Source of the DNA: JAKQDH01 sp029558835
GTDB taxonomy: Bacteria; Planctomycetota; Phycisphaerae; UBA1845
DNA: 64,000 bases
Reading direction: 5' to 3'
NCBI GenBank assembly: GCA_035356615.1
Contig: DAOQSN010000011.1
Span: forward strand, 1-64,000
Shown: positions 19,364 through 29,058 of the stretch, one piece after another
Numbering within the stretch: the first letter of the stretch is position 1
How the letters are laid out: the number at the start of each line of letters is the position of its first letter
Notes under the pieces: generated by a model
What the model was told of the DNA's origin: nothing
What the model saw: the letters and a program-made list of their open reading frames with translations, nothing else
The model's database searches: none
Translations under genes and position numbers: made by a program

Positions 19364-21463
19364 ATGCACGCCGATGCACCGAAATCCTCCGAACCGGGAG
19401 AACCTGCGGCAAGTGGGCCCCCTACGCCGCCGCTCACGGGGCCGGTGCGCGCGTGGAGTCCGCGCGCCGGTCAGGCAAGCGGAGCGGGGCCCGGTGTTCC
19501 GTTCCGTACTCTTCCTGCCTTCCCCACCGCTCCCGCGGCCGCTACCGGACCGACCGCCGCTACGACCGCCGCCGCAGGAGCCGCGCCGGTTCGGCATGGC
19601 GGAGACTGGTCGACCGCACGGACCGCCTGGCTGCTGGCGCTGGTCGGCTGGACGGCCGTGGTCGCGTTCTTCGCGCTGGGCGACGGAAGCCAGTTGGACA
19701 TCACCGGCTGCTGGGTGGCGCAGACCGCACGGGAGATGCGGGAGAGCGGTGATTGGGTCGTGCCGCGGTTCTCGGGCGAGACGCGGATGCAGAAATCGCC
19801 CGGTCCATACTGGGCGGTGATTCTGGCGAGCTACCTGCGCGGCACGCCGGTGGACGAGGCGTCGGCCCGGTTACCCAACGCGTGCTGGGCGGTGCTCCTC
19901 GTACTCACCGTGTACCTGCTGGCGGCGCGCATCGGTGGCACCCGCGTGGCTGTCTTCGCGGGGTTTGCCACAGCGTCGAGCCTGCTGGTGCTGACGTGGT
20001 CGCACCGTGGCGGCAGCGATCTGGGGCTGGCCACGCTGGTGGCGGCGTCGCTGGCAAGTTTCTGGGCAGCATTCAACGAAGACGATTCATCCCAGCGGCG
20101 CGGCACACTGTTCCTGCTGGGCTACCTGACGGCCGGGCTGGGCATGCTCTACAAGATGCCGATGCCGATCGCCTGCGTCGGTGTGCCGATGGTCTGTTAC
20201 GTCGTGCTGCGGAACCGTTGGAAGGACCTGTGGAACGGCTGGCACCTAGTTGGCGTGCTGCTGTTCCTGCTGCCGTGGCTGCCCTGGGCGGTGGTGGCGT
20301 GTCTGAGCGAGCCGAACGCCCTGGCGAAGTGGCGGGTGGAGTACCTTGATCGGTTCACCGGCGACCTGCCCAATGTGGAGGGTCAAGGGGCGTGGTATTG
20401 CTACTTTTACTATCTCATCCCGCTGGCCGTCTACACGTTGCCGTTCACGCTATCAGTGCCGGGGGCATTGCTGGGGGCGTTGCGGCGCCGGCCGGAGGTG
20501 CACCGTGACGGGGTGTGGTTCCTGCTGATCTGGTTTGTCAGCCTGCTGGTGTTCTACACGGCCTCGGTGGGGAAGGAGACGCGGTATTTCCTGCCGGCGC
20601 TGCCACCGGTGCTGATCCTGTTGGGGATCGAGTTGGCCCGCGTGTTTGATCCGGAAGGCGCGCGGGCGCCGGGGCGGGACCGGCTGATCGCGTGGCTGGC
20701 GTTGGTTCTGGTGCCGACCGGCTGCGTCGCGGGCTTCTTCGTGCTGCGTTGGTGGCACCGCGAGCACGGCGTCGTGCAAGCACCGTGGGACCTGCTGTGG
20801 CCGGCGTACGCCGGCACGGCCGGCGTGGTTGCCCTGGGGGCAGCCACGGCCGCATGGCTGTACCAGCGCCACCGGCGTGGGGCATCATTCGGTGCCATTG
20901 TGGGCACGATGTGGCTGGCGTTCTGCGTGTGCTGGTGCGCGCTGATGCCGATGCTGGGGGCTGAGGCGCCCGCGCGGGATTTCGCCGCACAACTCAAGCA
21001 ACTGGATGTGGGGCAGCGGGCGGCGCTGCGCCAGGTCGCCCAGCAGGACCCCCGGATCATCTGGCACAGCGGCGTGCGGTTCCCGCGCGTCATCGACCAG
21101 CTCAAACTGCTTGAGGAGCAAGGCGGGCAGCGTTCGCTGGCACGCGAGGAGCGGCTCGTCTTCGACGAGATGACCAGGCAACTAGCGGAGCCGGCCCTGG
21201 TTCTCTTCGTCGCGGCGCGAGAGCATTACGTCCGGTTCTTGACCGAGGGCCCGCCCATGCTGGCGGCCTCGGAACGCCCCTGGCCGCCTACGTACCTGTG
21301 GTTACAGACCCGCGTGGGCTCTAAGAGAAGCCAGTTCGTGGTCTTCGGCAACCAGCCCCCGCCGTGGCCCGAGCCACCCCTTACGCCGCCGAGTGCGAAG
21401 CTGCAGGCGACCGTGACCCCGCCCCCGGAACCGGAAACCACCCGTGTCCACCTCGAAGAGTAG
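19364..21463 (+). CDS. ArnT/PMT-like membrane glycosyltransferase (GT83 type)
   Basis: About 12 hydrophobic segments follow a Pro/Ala-rich cytoplasmic N-terminus. GDGSQLDITGCWVAQTARE, then RFSGETRMQKSPGPYW, matches the first periplasmic loop of ArnT-type lipid-linked sugar transferases. The C-terminal 170 residues are a soluble domain. The enzyme should move a sugar from polyprenyl phosphate to lipid or protein. ATG 19364 is preferred to GTG 19322 because AAGGA stands 7 bases upstream. It overlaps the next gene by 20 bases, and a GT2 enzyme that could make the lipid-linked sugar lies two genes on. Confidence 0.85.
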   Translation: MHADAPKSSEPGEPAASGPPTPPLTGPVRAWSPRAGQASGAGPGVPFRTLPAFPTAPAAATGPTAATTAAAGAAPVRHGGDWSTARTAWLLALVGWTAVVAFFALGDGSQLDITGCWVAQTAREMRESGDWVVPRFSGETRMQKSPGPYWAVILASYLRGTPVDEASARLPNACWAVLLVLTVYLLAARIGGTRVAVFAGFATASSLLVLTWSHRGGSDLGLATLVAASLASFWAAFNEDDSSQRRGTLFLLGYLTAGLGMLYKMPMPIACVGVPMVCYVVLRNRWKDLWNGWHLVGVLLFLLPWLPWAVVACLSEPNALAKWRVEYLDRFTGDLPNVEGQGAWYCYFYYLIPLAVYTLPFTLSVPGALLGALRRRPEVHRDGVWFLLIWFVSLLVFYTASVGKETRYFLPALPPVLILLGIELARVFDPEGARAPGRDRLIAWLALVLVPTGCVAGFFVLRWWHREHGVVQAPWDLLWPAYAGTAGVVALGAATAAWLYQRHRRGASFGAIVGTMWLAFCVCWCALMPMLGAEAPARDFAAQLKQLDVGQRAALRQVAQQDPRIIWHSGVRFPRVIDQLKLLEEQGGQRSLAREERLVFDEMTRQLAEPALVLFVAAREHYVRFLTEGPPMLAASERPWPPTYLWLQTRVGSKRSQFVVFGNQPPPWPEPPLTPPSAKLQATVTPPPEPETTRVHLEE

Positions 21464-22628
21464 CCGGTGTTCCAGCGCCCCCCTCCCTCCAGGGGAGGGG
21501 GCGGGGGAGGGTGGGGGTCTATGCGGCTCCACCCTGCCGGCTGCCGAAACCTCAGGCGCGAGCATCCATGACGCCGCGCGGGCTGCGGCTTCGCCCCCTC
21601 ACCCTACCCTCTCCCCCGTGGGGGAGAGGGGCAACGGGCCAGGCTCCTGCTGCCCTCAGGCGCCGAGCTCGTGGCGCCGGTGGCTGCGTTGGGCGAAGCC
21701 GGTGCTGATGGCGGCCGTGCTGCTCGCGGTGGGGTGGCGCGTGTGGTCGTTGCTGGCCGAGCTGAATGCCCGGCAGGAAGGCGAGTGGGCGACGCGCGTC
21801 CAGGCGGGCTGGCTGCTGCTGGCGGCGGGGATGTTTCTGGGTGGGGCGGCCCTGTACGGGCTGTTCTGGCATCGCGTCCTGAGTGACTCGGGTGTGGAGG
21901 TCACGCGGCGGACGGCGTTGCGCGCGTATTTCGCCGGCAGCGTGGGCAAGTATGTACCGGGCAAGGCGTGGGTCGTGGTCTTTCGGGCGAGCCTGCTGGG
22001 GCGCACCGCCGGTGAGCCGCTGCTGTTAGGCATGACGTCGGTCTACGAGACGATGGCGCAGATGGCCGTCGGTGCCGCGTTCGGTTTCGTGTGCCTACTG
22101 GGTGCGCCGGCAGGGCCGTGGCAATGGCGCGTGGCGGCCGGTGCCGTGGCGGTCGGGCTGGCGGCGCTGCTGTACCCGGCCGTGTTTTCCCGACTCGCCC
22201 GGTTGTTGACGCTGCCGTTTCGCGCCCGGCGGGGCAATTGCATTCCGCGCGTCCGAGCGCGAACACTCGGCATGGGGTTGGTCCTGATCGGCGGCGGGTG
22301 GATGCTGTGGGGCGCGAGCATGGTCGCGGTCCTGCACGGCATCGGCGTCGAGGTCACGTCCGCGACGGCCTGCCTGTGGGCAGCGGCGGCCGCAGCGCTC
22401 GCCACGACGGGCGGCTTCCTGGTTCCCTTCATGCCCTCCGGCATCGCGATTCGGGAGCTTATCATCATCGAGTTGCTGTCGCCGGGTTTCGGCGTTGCCT
22501 CGGCCGTGGTAGCATCGCTGTTGCTGCGGGTGATCTGGACCCTGGCGGAGGTCGGGTCGGCCGGGGTGCTCTACGTGCTGGGCCCGCGGCGGGCGGCTAC
22601 GGATGCCGATTCGCCGGCTCCGTCGTGA
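21444..22628 (+). CDS. lysylphosphatidylglycerol-synthase TM region / AglD-like flippase family protein
   Basis: From residue about 85 the protein has eight hydrophobic segments with the UPF0104 pattern: AYFAGSVGKYVPGKAW, and later ATTGGFLVPFMPSGIAIRELI followed by a final pair of helices. Family members sit beside GT2 polyprenyl-phosphate glycosyltransferases and are thought to move lipid-linked sugars. The first about 80 codons read through two REP-like repeats (PLPPGEGAGEGGG and PTLSPVGERG peptides), so the annotated start at 21444 is doubtful; the true start may be GTG 21702 or ATG 21708. Overlaps the gene before by 20 bases. Confidence 0.75.
   Translation: MSTSKSSRCSSAPLPPGEGAGEGGGLCGSTLPAAETSGASIHDAARAAASPPHPTLSPVGERGNGPGSCCPQAPSSWRRWLRWAKPVLMAAVLLAVGWRVWSLLAELNARQEGEWATRVQAGWLLLAAGMFLGGAALYGLFWHRVLSDSGVEVTRRTALRAYFAGSVGKYVPGKAWVVVFRASLLGRTAGEPLLLGMTSVYETMAQMAVGAAFGFVCLLGAPAGPWQWRVAAGAVAVGLAALLYPAVFSRLARLLTLPFRARRGNCIPRVRARTLGMGLVLIGGGWMLWGASMVAVLHGIGVEVTSATACLWAAAAAALATTGGFLVPFMPSGIAIRELIIIELLSPGFGVASAVVASLLLRVIWTLAEVGSAGVLYVLGPRRAATDADSPAPS
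21477..21518. repeat. REP-like GC-rich palindrome
   Basis: CCCTCCCTCCAGGGGAGGGG and adjoining G-rich sequence form an imperfect palindrome. It belongs to the same low-complexity repeat class as 21594-21633 and 26880-27072 and lies at the overlap of two glycosylation genes. Confidence 0.5.
21594..21633. repeat. REP-like palindrome (CCCTCTCCCCC/GGGGGAGAGGG)
   Basis: CCCTCTCCCCCGTGGGGGAGAGGG at 21607-21630 is a near-perfect palindrome. Read in the frame of the flippase-like gene it gives the well-known PTLSPxGERG peptide, a sign of repeat DNA rather than coding sequence. Confidence 0.7.
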
Positions 22629-22670
22629 AGGAGTCGGAGCATACGGAAGAGTTGGTGAGATTCTGAAGGC

Positions 22671-23747
22671 ATGTTGCCGGTGTCCGAACCACGCCCCATG
22701 CAGGTAGCGACGCGGACCGATGCCGAGCCCGGCCCGGCGCCGACCTTCTGTGACCTGTCCGTGATCATCCCGATTCACAACGAAGAGGAGAACGTCGGGC
22801 CGCTGCTGGCCGAGCTGCGCGAAGTCCTCGACGGCACTCGGCTCGATTACGAGCTGCTCTTCATCGACGACGGCAGCACGGACCAAAGCCTGGAGCGACT
22901 CCGGGCGGCCGCCGCCCACTGCCCGCGCGTCGTGATTCTCGAGTTGCGGCGGAACTTCGGCCAGACGGCCGCCATCGCCGCGGGGTTCGACTACAGCCGC
23001 GGGCGCGTCATCATTCCGATGGACGGCGACTTGCAGAACGACCCGCGCGACATCCCCGCGTTGCTGGCGAAGCTGGAGGGTCCGCCGCGTTGCGACATCG
23101 TCAGCGGCTGGCGCAAGAACCGGCATGATCGCTGGCTGACCCGCAAGGTGCCTTCGTCATTGGCCAACGCGCTGATCCGTAAGGTCACTGGGGTGCGGAT
23201 CCACGACTTCGGCTGCACGCTGAAGGTTTACCGGCGGGAGGTGCTCGAAGGGGTGAGCTTCTTCAGCGAGCTGCACCGTTTCCTGCCGGCGCTGGCCGTC
23301 TGGCACGGGGCGCACATCACGGAGATGGAGGTCAACCACCGGCCGCGCACGCGCGGGCGCACAAAGTACGGCCTGGGACGCACCGTGCGCGTGCTGCTGG
23401 ACCTGGTGACCGTCAAGTTCCTCGGCACCTACATGACCAAGCCGTTGTACTTCTTCGGCAAGCTGGCGATGTGGACGCTCATCCTCGCGCTGGTGTTGCT
23501 GGGCGTGGCGATCGGCCAGAAGTACGGACACTTCGGGCACCCGGACGGGCTGAACCTCAACCGCAATGTGCTGGTGCCGCTGGCGGCGCTGCTGTGCTCG
23601 TTCGCGGTGCAGTGTGTGCTGTTCGGCATCGTGGCGGAGTTGCTGGTGCGCGTCTACCACGAGAGCCGGGGGCGGCCGGTTTATCGCCTCCGACACGTCC
23701 ACCATCACCCCGGCCGGCGTCCGCCGGAGTCGTCGGGCGCGCGGTGA
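22671..23747 (+). CDS. GT2 polyprenyl-phosphate glycosyltransferase with C-terminal membrane helices
   Basis: DPM1/GtrB/ArnC-type enzyme joining a nucleotide-sugar to undecaprenyl phosphate. The GT-A core shows LSVIIPIHNEEENVGPLL, ELLFIDDGSTD, IIPMDGDLQNDPRDIP (the DxD region) and VNHRPRTRGRTKYGLGRT. Two hydrophobic segments near residues 262-282 and 303-325 anchor it. At 358 residues it matches the family. The product could feed the ArnT-like transferase at 19364, with the flippase-like protein in between; this is an inference from order. The ATG at 22671 follows GAAGGC. Confidence 0.9.
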   Translation: MLPVSEPRPMQVATRTDAEPGPAPTFCDLSVIIPIHNEEENVGPLLAELREVLDGTRLDYELLFIDDGSTDQSLERLRAAAAHCPRVVILELRRNFGQTAAIAAGFDYSRGRVIIPMDGDLQNDPRDIPALLAKLEGPPRCDIVSGWRKNRHDRWLTRKVPSSLANALIRKVTGVRIHDFGCTLKVYRREVLEGVSFFSELHRFLPALAVWHGAHITEMEVNHRPRTRGRTKYGLGRTVRVLLDLVTVKFLGTYMTKPLYFFGKLAMWTLILALVLLGVAIGQKYGHFGHPDGLNLNRNVLVPLAALLCSFAVQCVLFGIVAELLVRVYHESRGRPVYRLRHVHHHPGRRPPESSGAR

Positions 23748-24040
23748 AGGCACAGGCGCCGCACGGCCGTCCCATAAGCATGTCCATGGGTGCTTGATCT
23801 CACGGCGCCTGGCCGTCCTGCCGACTGGTTAGGTAAAGGTTGCGTCGGGGTAGACGCGGTTCGCAGACGCGCAGGACCGCAGCGGGGAATCGGCGGGGGG
23901 ACTCTCAGGGACCCGCGTACGCATGCGGGAACCACTCGCCGGAGACCCTTGCACGTACCGGGCAGCATCTGCGCACCGCGGCGGCGCGATTTCGCTCCCG
24001 CGTACTCAGGGATGCGGTGGGCGATGCCGAGGGAGACTCC

Positions 24041-25210
24041 ATGCGCAGCGTAGCGACGCGTTTCTTACTGCCGGCCGGGGTTGTGGCCGGTCTGTTCGTC
24101 GTGTTCATGCTCCATCGCGTCTACGTCGGCACGCAGCGGCACGTCGTGGACCTGACGCACCAGCAGGCGGAACTGGGCCTGGCGTTCAATCTGGCCATCC
24201 GCGATTACGTGAGCAAGGAGATCCGCCCGCGCATCCCGCAGCAGCTTGGGGAGGACGAGTTCGTTCCCGAGCTCATGTCCAGCAGCTACGTTGCCCGGAC
24301 GATTTTCGAGGGGGTGCAGCAGGAGTTCCCGGACTGGCTGCTGAAGTTCTCGTCCGACCGACCGCGCAACCCGGTGAATCAGGCCGGCCCGGAGGAGGCA
24401 CGCTTCGTCGAGTACTTCAACGCCCACCCCGAGATCGACCGCTGGTGCGGTCCCCTGGAGATGAACGGCCGCCATTACCTTGCGTGCTTCCGGGCGCGGC
24501 GGATGGAGAAGAGTTGCCTGAAGTGCCACGGAGAGCCGCAGGATGCTCCCCGCTCACTGGTGGAGCGCTACGGCGCCGAGGCCGGGTTCCATCGCCCCCT
24601 CGGACAGGTCGTCGCCCTGGACACGGTGGCCCTGCCAACGGACGACATTCAGGCGACGCTGTGGCGGTCGCTGGCCGGAGAGGGCGCGATCCTGGTACTG
24701 GGCGTAATGTCGGTGTTCGGCATCGTGGGTCTGGTCTTCCGCCGGGTCGTGAGTACCCGTCTGGCCCGCATGGCCCGCCACTGCGAAGAGGCCGCTCGGC
24801 AGCCCGAGGACGTCTGCCTTACCCCGATGGAAGTGTCGGGCAATGACGAGATCGCCGTGCTGGGCCGCAGCTTCAACCTCCTGGCCGCCCGAATCCACGC
24901 CGTCCACGCCACTCTCGAGCAGCGCGTGGCCGAGCGCACCGAGCAGTTGGAGGCCGCCCTGCGGGACCGCGAAACCGCCGTCCACGACGCCCACGCCGCC
25001 ACCGAGGCCAAGAGCGCCTTCCTGGCCAACATGAGCCACGAAATCCGCACGCCCATGACGGCCATAACCGGCTTCGCGGATCTCTTGTACGAGAATCTCA
25101 CCTGCAGCACCCCGCTGTCCCGAGCACAAGGCTTGCACCATTCGAACCGAGAATCAGCAGCACGTACAGACGATACGTTCGAACGGCCGGCACCTGCTGC
25201 AGATCATTGA
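24041..25210 (+). CDS. hybrid sensor histidine kinase, N-terminal part (heme-type sensor, HAMP, HisKA), frameshifted
   Basis: Begins with a membrane helix (residues about 9-27), then a periplasmic Tll0287-like/DUF3365 domain with a CxxCH heme-binding motif (Cys159, Cys162, His163). A second helix near 206-228, a HAMP region and a coiled coil follow. The HisKA box FLANMSHEIRTPM has its phospho-accepting His at residue 333. After GFADLLYEN (near 25095) the frame turns into unrelated sequence and stops at 25210, while the proper continuation runs in another frame from about 25140. The ATG at 24041 has GGGAG 6 bases upstream. The sensor probably detects redox state or a diatomic gas (inference). 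Confidence 0.75.
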   Translation: MRSVATRFLLPAGVVAGLFVVFMLHRVYVGTQRHVVDLTHQQAELGLAFNLAIRDYVSKEIRPRIPQQLGEDEFVPELMSSSYVARTIFEGVQQEFPDWLLKFSSDRPRNPVNQAGPEEARFVEYFNAHPEIDRWCGPLEMNGRHYLACFRARRMEKSCLKCHGEPQDAPRSLVERYGAEAGFHRPLGQVVALDTVALPTDDIQATLWRSLAGEGAILVLGVMSVFGIVGLVFRRVVSTRLARMARHCEEAARQPEDVCLTPMEVSGNDEIAVLGRSFNLLAARIHAVHATLEQRVAERTEQLEAALRDRETAVHDAHAATEAKSAFLANMSHEIRTPMTAITGFADLLYENLTCSTPLSRAQGLHHSNRESAARTDDTFERPAPAADH

Positions 25211-25277
25211 CGACATCCTGGACCTCTCCAGGATCGAGGCCGGGCGCCTGCAACTGGAGAGCGTCCGTTGCTCGCCG

Positions 25278-26264
25278 GTGCAAGTGGTCGCCGACGTGTG
25301 TTCACTTATGCAGGTCCGCGCCGAGGCCAAGGGGCTCGAACTGGGCGCGGAGCTGCGCGGTCCCCTGCCCGAGACGATCCTTACCGATCCGACGCGCCTG
25401 CGGCAGATCCTCATCAATCTGATGGGCAATGCACTCAAGTTCACAGAGCAAGGGGAGGTGCGGCTCCGGGTGCGGTTCCTGGACGGTACCCCCCCGGCCG
25501 GTGACGGCGGCGCGAGCCCCACCCTGGAGTTCGCCGTCAGCGACACGGGCATCGGCATCGCGCCGACGCAACTGGCCGTCATCTTCGAGCCGTTCCGGCA
25601 GGCGGACGGCTCCACCACGCGTCGCTTCGGCGGTACCGGCCTGGGACTGGCCATCAGCCGGCGGCTGGCCGAGAACCTCGGCGGAACGATCGCCGTGGAG
25701 AGCGAAGTGGGCCGCGGCACAACGTTCCGACTGCTCGTACCCGCGGGCCCGTTGGAGGGGGTTCCTCTGCTCGCGGAGCCGTCGCTGACGGAACAGGCGC
25801 ACCCAACGGACACCGGCGTCACGTCGAGCCCTCTCAGCGAACCGCTCGACTGTCGTGTCCTGCTCGTGGAGGACGCCCCTGACAATCAGCGTTTGCTTTC
25901 CTTCATCCTGAGACGCGCGGGCGCTGAAGTCGAGGTGGTGGGGGACGGGCGGGCCGCCGTGGACCGGCTCGTCGGCGTGCCGGCCGACGCCCATCACACG
26001 CCGCCGGATGCACGCTTTGACGTAGTGCTGATGGACATGCAGATGCCGGTCCTGGACGGGTACGAAGCCACCCGACGCCTCCGCGCCGCCGGCTACGTCG
26101 GCTCCATTATCGCGCTGACCGCCCACGCCATGGAAGGTGATTGCGCCAAGTGTCTCCAGGCCGGCTGTGACGGTTACGCTACCAAGCCAATCGACAGCGC
26201 CACCCTGCTCCAGACCATCCGCGGGCATCTACGCGAGCGGTGCCCGGAGCGCCCAGCGCGCTGA
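25278..26264 (+). CDS. hybrid sensor histidine kinase, C-terminal part (ATPase and receiver domains)
   Basis: The continuation of the upstream kinase in another frame. Codons from 25140 onward, before any start, already read as the end of HisKA (HLLQIIDDILDLSRIEAG). Then come the HATPase_c boxes LINLMGNALKFTEQGEV, VSDTGIGIAP and RFGGTGLGLAISRRL, and a receiver domain with LMDMQMPVLDG and a late Lys in YATKPID. One extra base (or two missing) between 25095 and 25140 explains the split. No ribosome site precedes GTG 25278, so separate translation is unlikely. This is either a real pseudogene or an assembly error. Confidence 0.75.
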   Translation: MQVVADVCSLMQVRAEAKGLELGAELRGPLPETILTDPTRLRQILINLMGNALKFTEQGEVRLRVRFLDGTPPAGDGGASPTLEFAVSDTGIGIAPTQLAVIFEPFRQADGSTTRRFGGTGLGLAISRRLAENLGGTIAVESEVGRGTTFRLLVPAGPLEGVPLLAEPSLTEQAHPTDTGVTSSPLSEPLDCRVLLVEDAPDNQRLLSFILRRAGAEVEVVGDGRAAVDRLVGVPADAHHTPPDARFDVVLMDMQMPVLDGYEATRRLRAAGYVGSIIALTAHAMEGDCAKCLQAGCDGYATKPIDSATLLQTIRGHLRERCPERPAR

Positions 26265-26336
26265 CGCCGCCTTTCGTACCCGAACCGGGACGGCGTTGAC
26301 GTTGGTTCAGGTGAATGAGAAGGCCCCATCTTACGG

Positions 26337-26400
26337 GCCTCAGGGCGGCTGAGGCACGCGGCGGAGCCTCCCCTACGCAGACGCTTCGTGCAGGCGTCTG
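26337..26400. terminator. two short hairpins between convergent genes, possible bidirectional terminator
   Basis: GCCTCAG-GGCGG-CTGAGGC (26337-26355) and CAGACGC-N9-GCGTCTG (26378-26400) are perfect 7-bp stems. They lie between the kinase (plus) and atpC (minus), which converge. No clear U-tract follows on either strand, so termination is only suggested. Confidence 0.4.
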
Positions 26401-26448
26401 TCCCCTGGCGGCGGAGTGGCGCCCCTGGTGGGAACGGCCCGGCCGCGA

Positions 26449-26862
26449 TCACGTCGCGTGGGCGGCGAAGCGCTGGCGGGCGCGGGCGCGCTGGATGGCT
26501 CTCGCCTTGAGTTGGGTGGAGGCGTCATCGGTGGCCTGCATCTGCCGGGCGTCGGCCAAGGCCCGCGCGGCCTCGCCCGCGTCGATGTCGCCCGCGCGAC
26601 TCGCCTGCTCGGCCAGAATCGTCAGGCGGTTGCGGGCCATTTGCGCGAAGCCGCCTTCGATCAACAGCACGTGCTTCTCCGTCTCGGCGTCGATGCGCAG
26701 CAGGCCGACGCCCAGCCGGCACACCAGCGGCGCGCGGTTGGGCAGGATGCCCATCTCCCCGTCGTGGGCGGGGAAGGCGACGAAACGCGCTTGGCATTGC
26801 AGCACGGTCCGCTCCGGCGTGATCACGTTACACTCGAAGGTCTCGATCTTGGGCATAACCAT
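26449..26862 (-). CDS. atpC: ATP synthase epsilon subunit
   Basis: Central-stalk subunit of F1 that couples and inhibits rotation. The N-terminal beta-sandwich shows CNVITPERTVL and PAHDGEMGILPNRAPLV, the latter being the family signature. It is followed by IEGGFAQMARNRLTILAE and a helical C-terminus rich in Ala/Arg. 137 residues is normal. Last gene of the atp operon, separated from atpD by 217 bases of repeat DNA, which is unusual because the two normally abut. Confidence 0.95.
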   Translation of the reverse strand: MVMPKIETFECNVITPERTVLQCQARFVAFPAHDGEMGILPNRAPLVCRLGVGLLRIDAETEKHVLLIEGGFAQMARNRLTILAEQASRAGDIDAGEAARALADARQMQATDDASTQLKARAIQRARARQRFAAHAT

Positions 26863-26879
26863 CTCGCACTCTTCTCTTG

Positions 26880-27072
26880 CCCCTCTCCCCCTGGGGGGAG
26901 AGTGCGGGGTGAGGGGGGCAGGCCGCGAAAGCCGCCGGGCACACGCTGTTGTTGCTTCGCCGAGGGCAACTCAGCATCCCCAGGCGGGTGGCCACCGCAT
27001 GTCCAACCCTCCCCAAACCCCTCCCTGAAAGGGAGGAGGGTCATACTCCCTCGCCCTTCCCGGGAGAGGGGT
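26880..27072. repeat. REP-like palindromes filling the atpD-atpC gap
   Basis: CCCTCTCCCCCTGGGGGGAG (26881-26900) and a second cluster at 27007-27072 (CCTCCCTGAAAGGGAGGAGG and CTTCCCGGGAGAGGGG) form several GC-rich hairpins. They occupy most of 26863-27079 and may alter atpC expression or mRNA stability. They are the same class as those at 7705, 21477 and 21594. Confidence 0.6.
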
Positions 27073-27079
27073 CGTGCTG

Positions 27080-28528
<1,449 letters not shown>

Positions 28529-28540
28529 AGGCCAAACCTC

Positions 28541-29057
28541 GAATGCAGAAAGAAGAAGTCAGAATTCAGAAAAGGGTCTCCGAACTCTGATGCTTGCCCA
28601 ACAAACCCGTCCGTCGGTCATTGGCTGCGCTCGCTCGTCGCCCGCGAGCGTTTGACAATAGTCGTCAGGATCCTGACCAACTCGTCCGCTTCCTGGACCA
28701 GTGCCGAAAGGCGTTTCTCTGACAACAGCCCCGCCCTGCCGATCAGCTTCAGCCAGTACAGGACTTCGTGGGCTTCGCCGCGGGCGATGTTGACGCGCCG
28801 GATGAAGTCCCGTTTGGATTGTGCCGCCTGCCCCTCCCGAACGTTGGCTCAGATGCTGGTGCCCGCTCGCATCACCTGCCGCGCGATGACCACCCCTGCC
28901 ACGCTTCGCGGCAGAGCGTTGACAAGCTTGGCGATCCGCACCGCGAAGGCCAGCGTGCGCTCCTCGATGTCTTTGCGGCGGGTCACTCGCGACGGGCGCG
29001 GAGTGTCGGGAATCACCGGAGTTTCTTTCTGAATTCATCATTCTGAATTCTGCATTC
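28541..29057 (-). mobile_element. four-helix-bundle gene cassette bounded by 32-bp inverted repeats
   Basis: The arms 28541-28572 and 29026-29057 are imperfect inverted repeats: both start GAATGCAGAA and end GAATTCAGAAA when read inward, with 25 of 32 positions identical. They enclose a decayed four-helix-bundle gene. The cassette fills almost the whole gap between atpG (ends 29059) and atpD (starts 28528). The AT-rich arms differ from their GC-rich surroundings. No transposase is inside, so movement would depend on another factor. Family knowledge: genes of this type also occur as intervening sequences in 23S rRNA. Confidence 0.65.
28618..29016 (-). pseudogene. four-helix-bundle protein (S23/TIGR02436 family), in-frame stop
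   Basis: Translation from GTG 29016 gives a 132-residue protein with the family blocks RTLAFAVRIAKLVNALP, VVIARQVMRAGTSI, then ANVREGQAAQSKRDFIRR, ARGEAHEVLYWLKL and LVQEADELVRILTTIVKR. Between TSI and ANVREG, where the family has Gly, there is a TGA at 28849-28851 (one base from GGA). Apart from this the frame is open, so the loss appears recent. Members are small dimeric or pentameric helical bundles of unknown role. It lies in the atp operon in the same direction and would be transcribed with it. Confidence 0.8.
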
Positions 29058-29058
29058 C

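Noticed and set aside
25278..26264. An independent small kinase-receiver protein
   Set aside because: The codons before its first possible start already continue the HisKA domain, and no ribosome site precedes GTG 25278.
28849..28851. TGA read as Gly (alternative genetic code)
   Set aside because: Many well-bounded genes in the window end at TGA with normal length, so TGA is a stop here.
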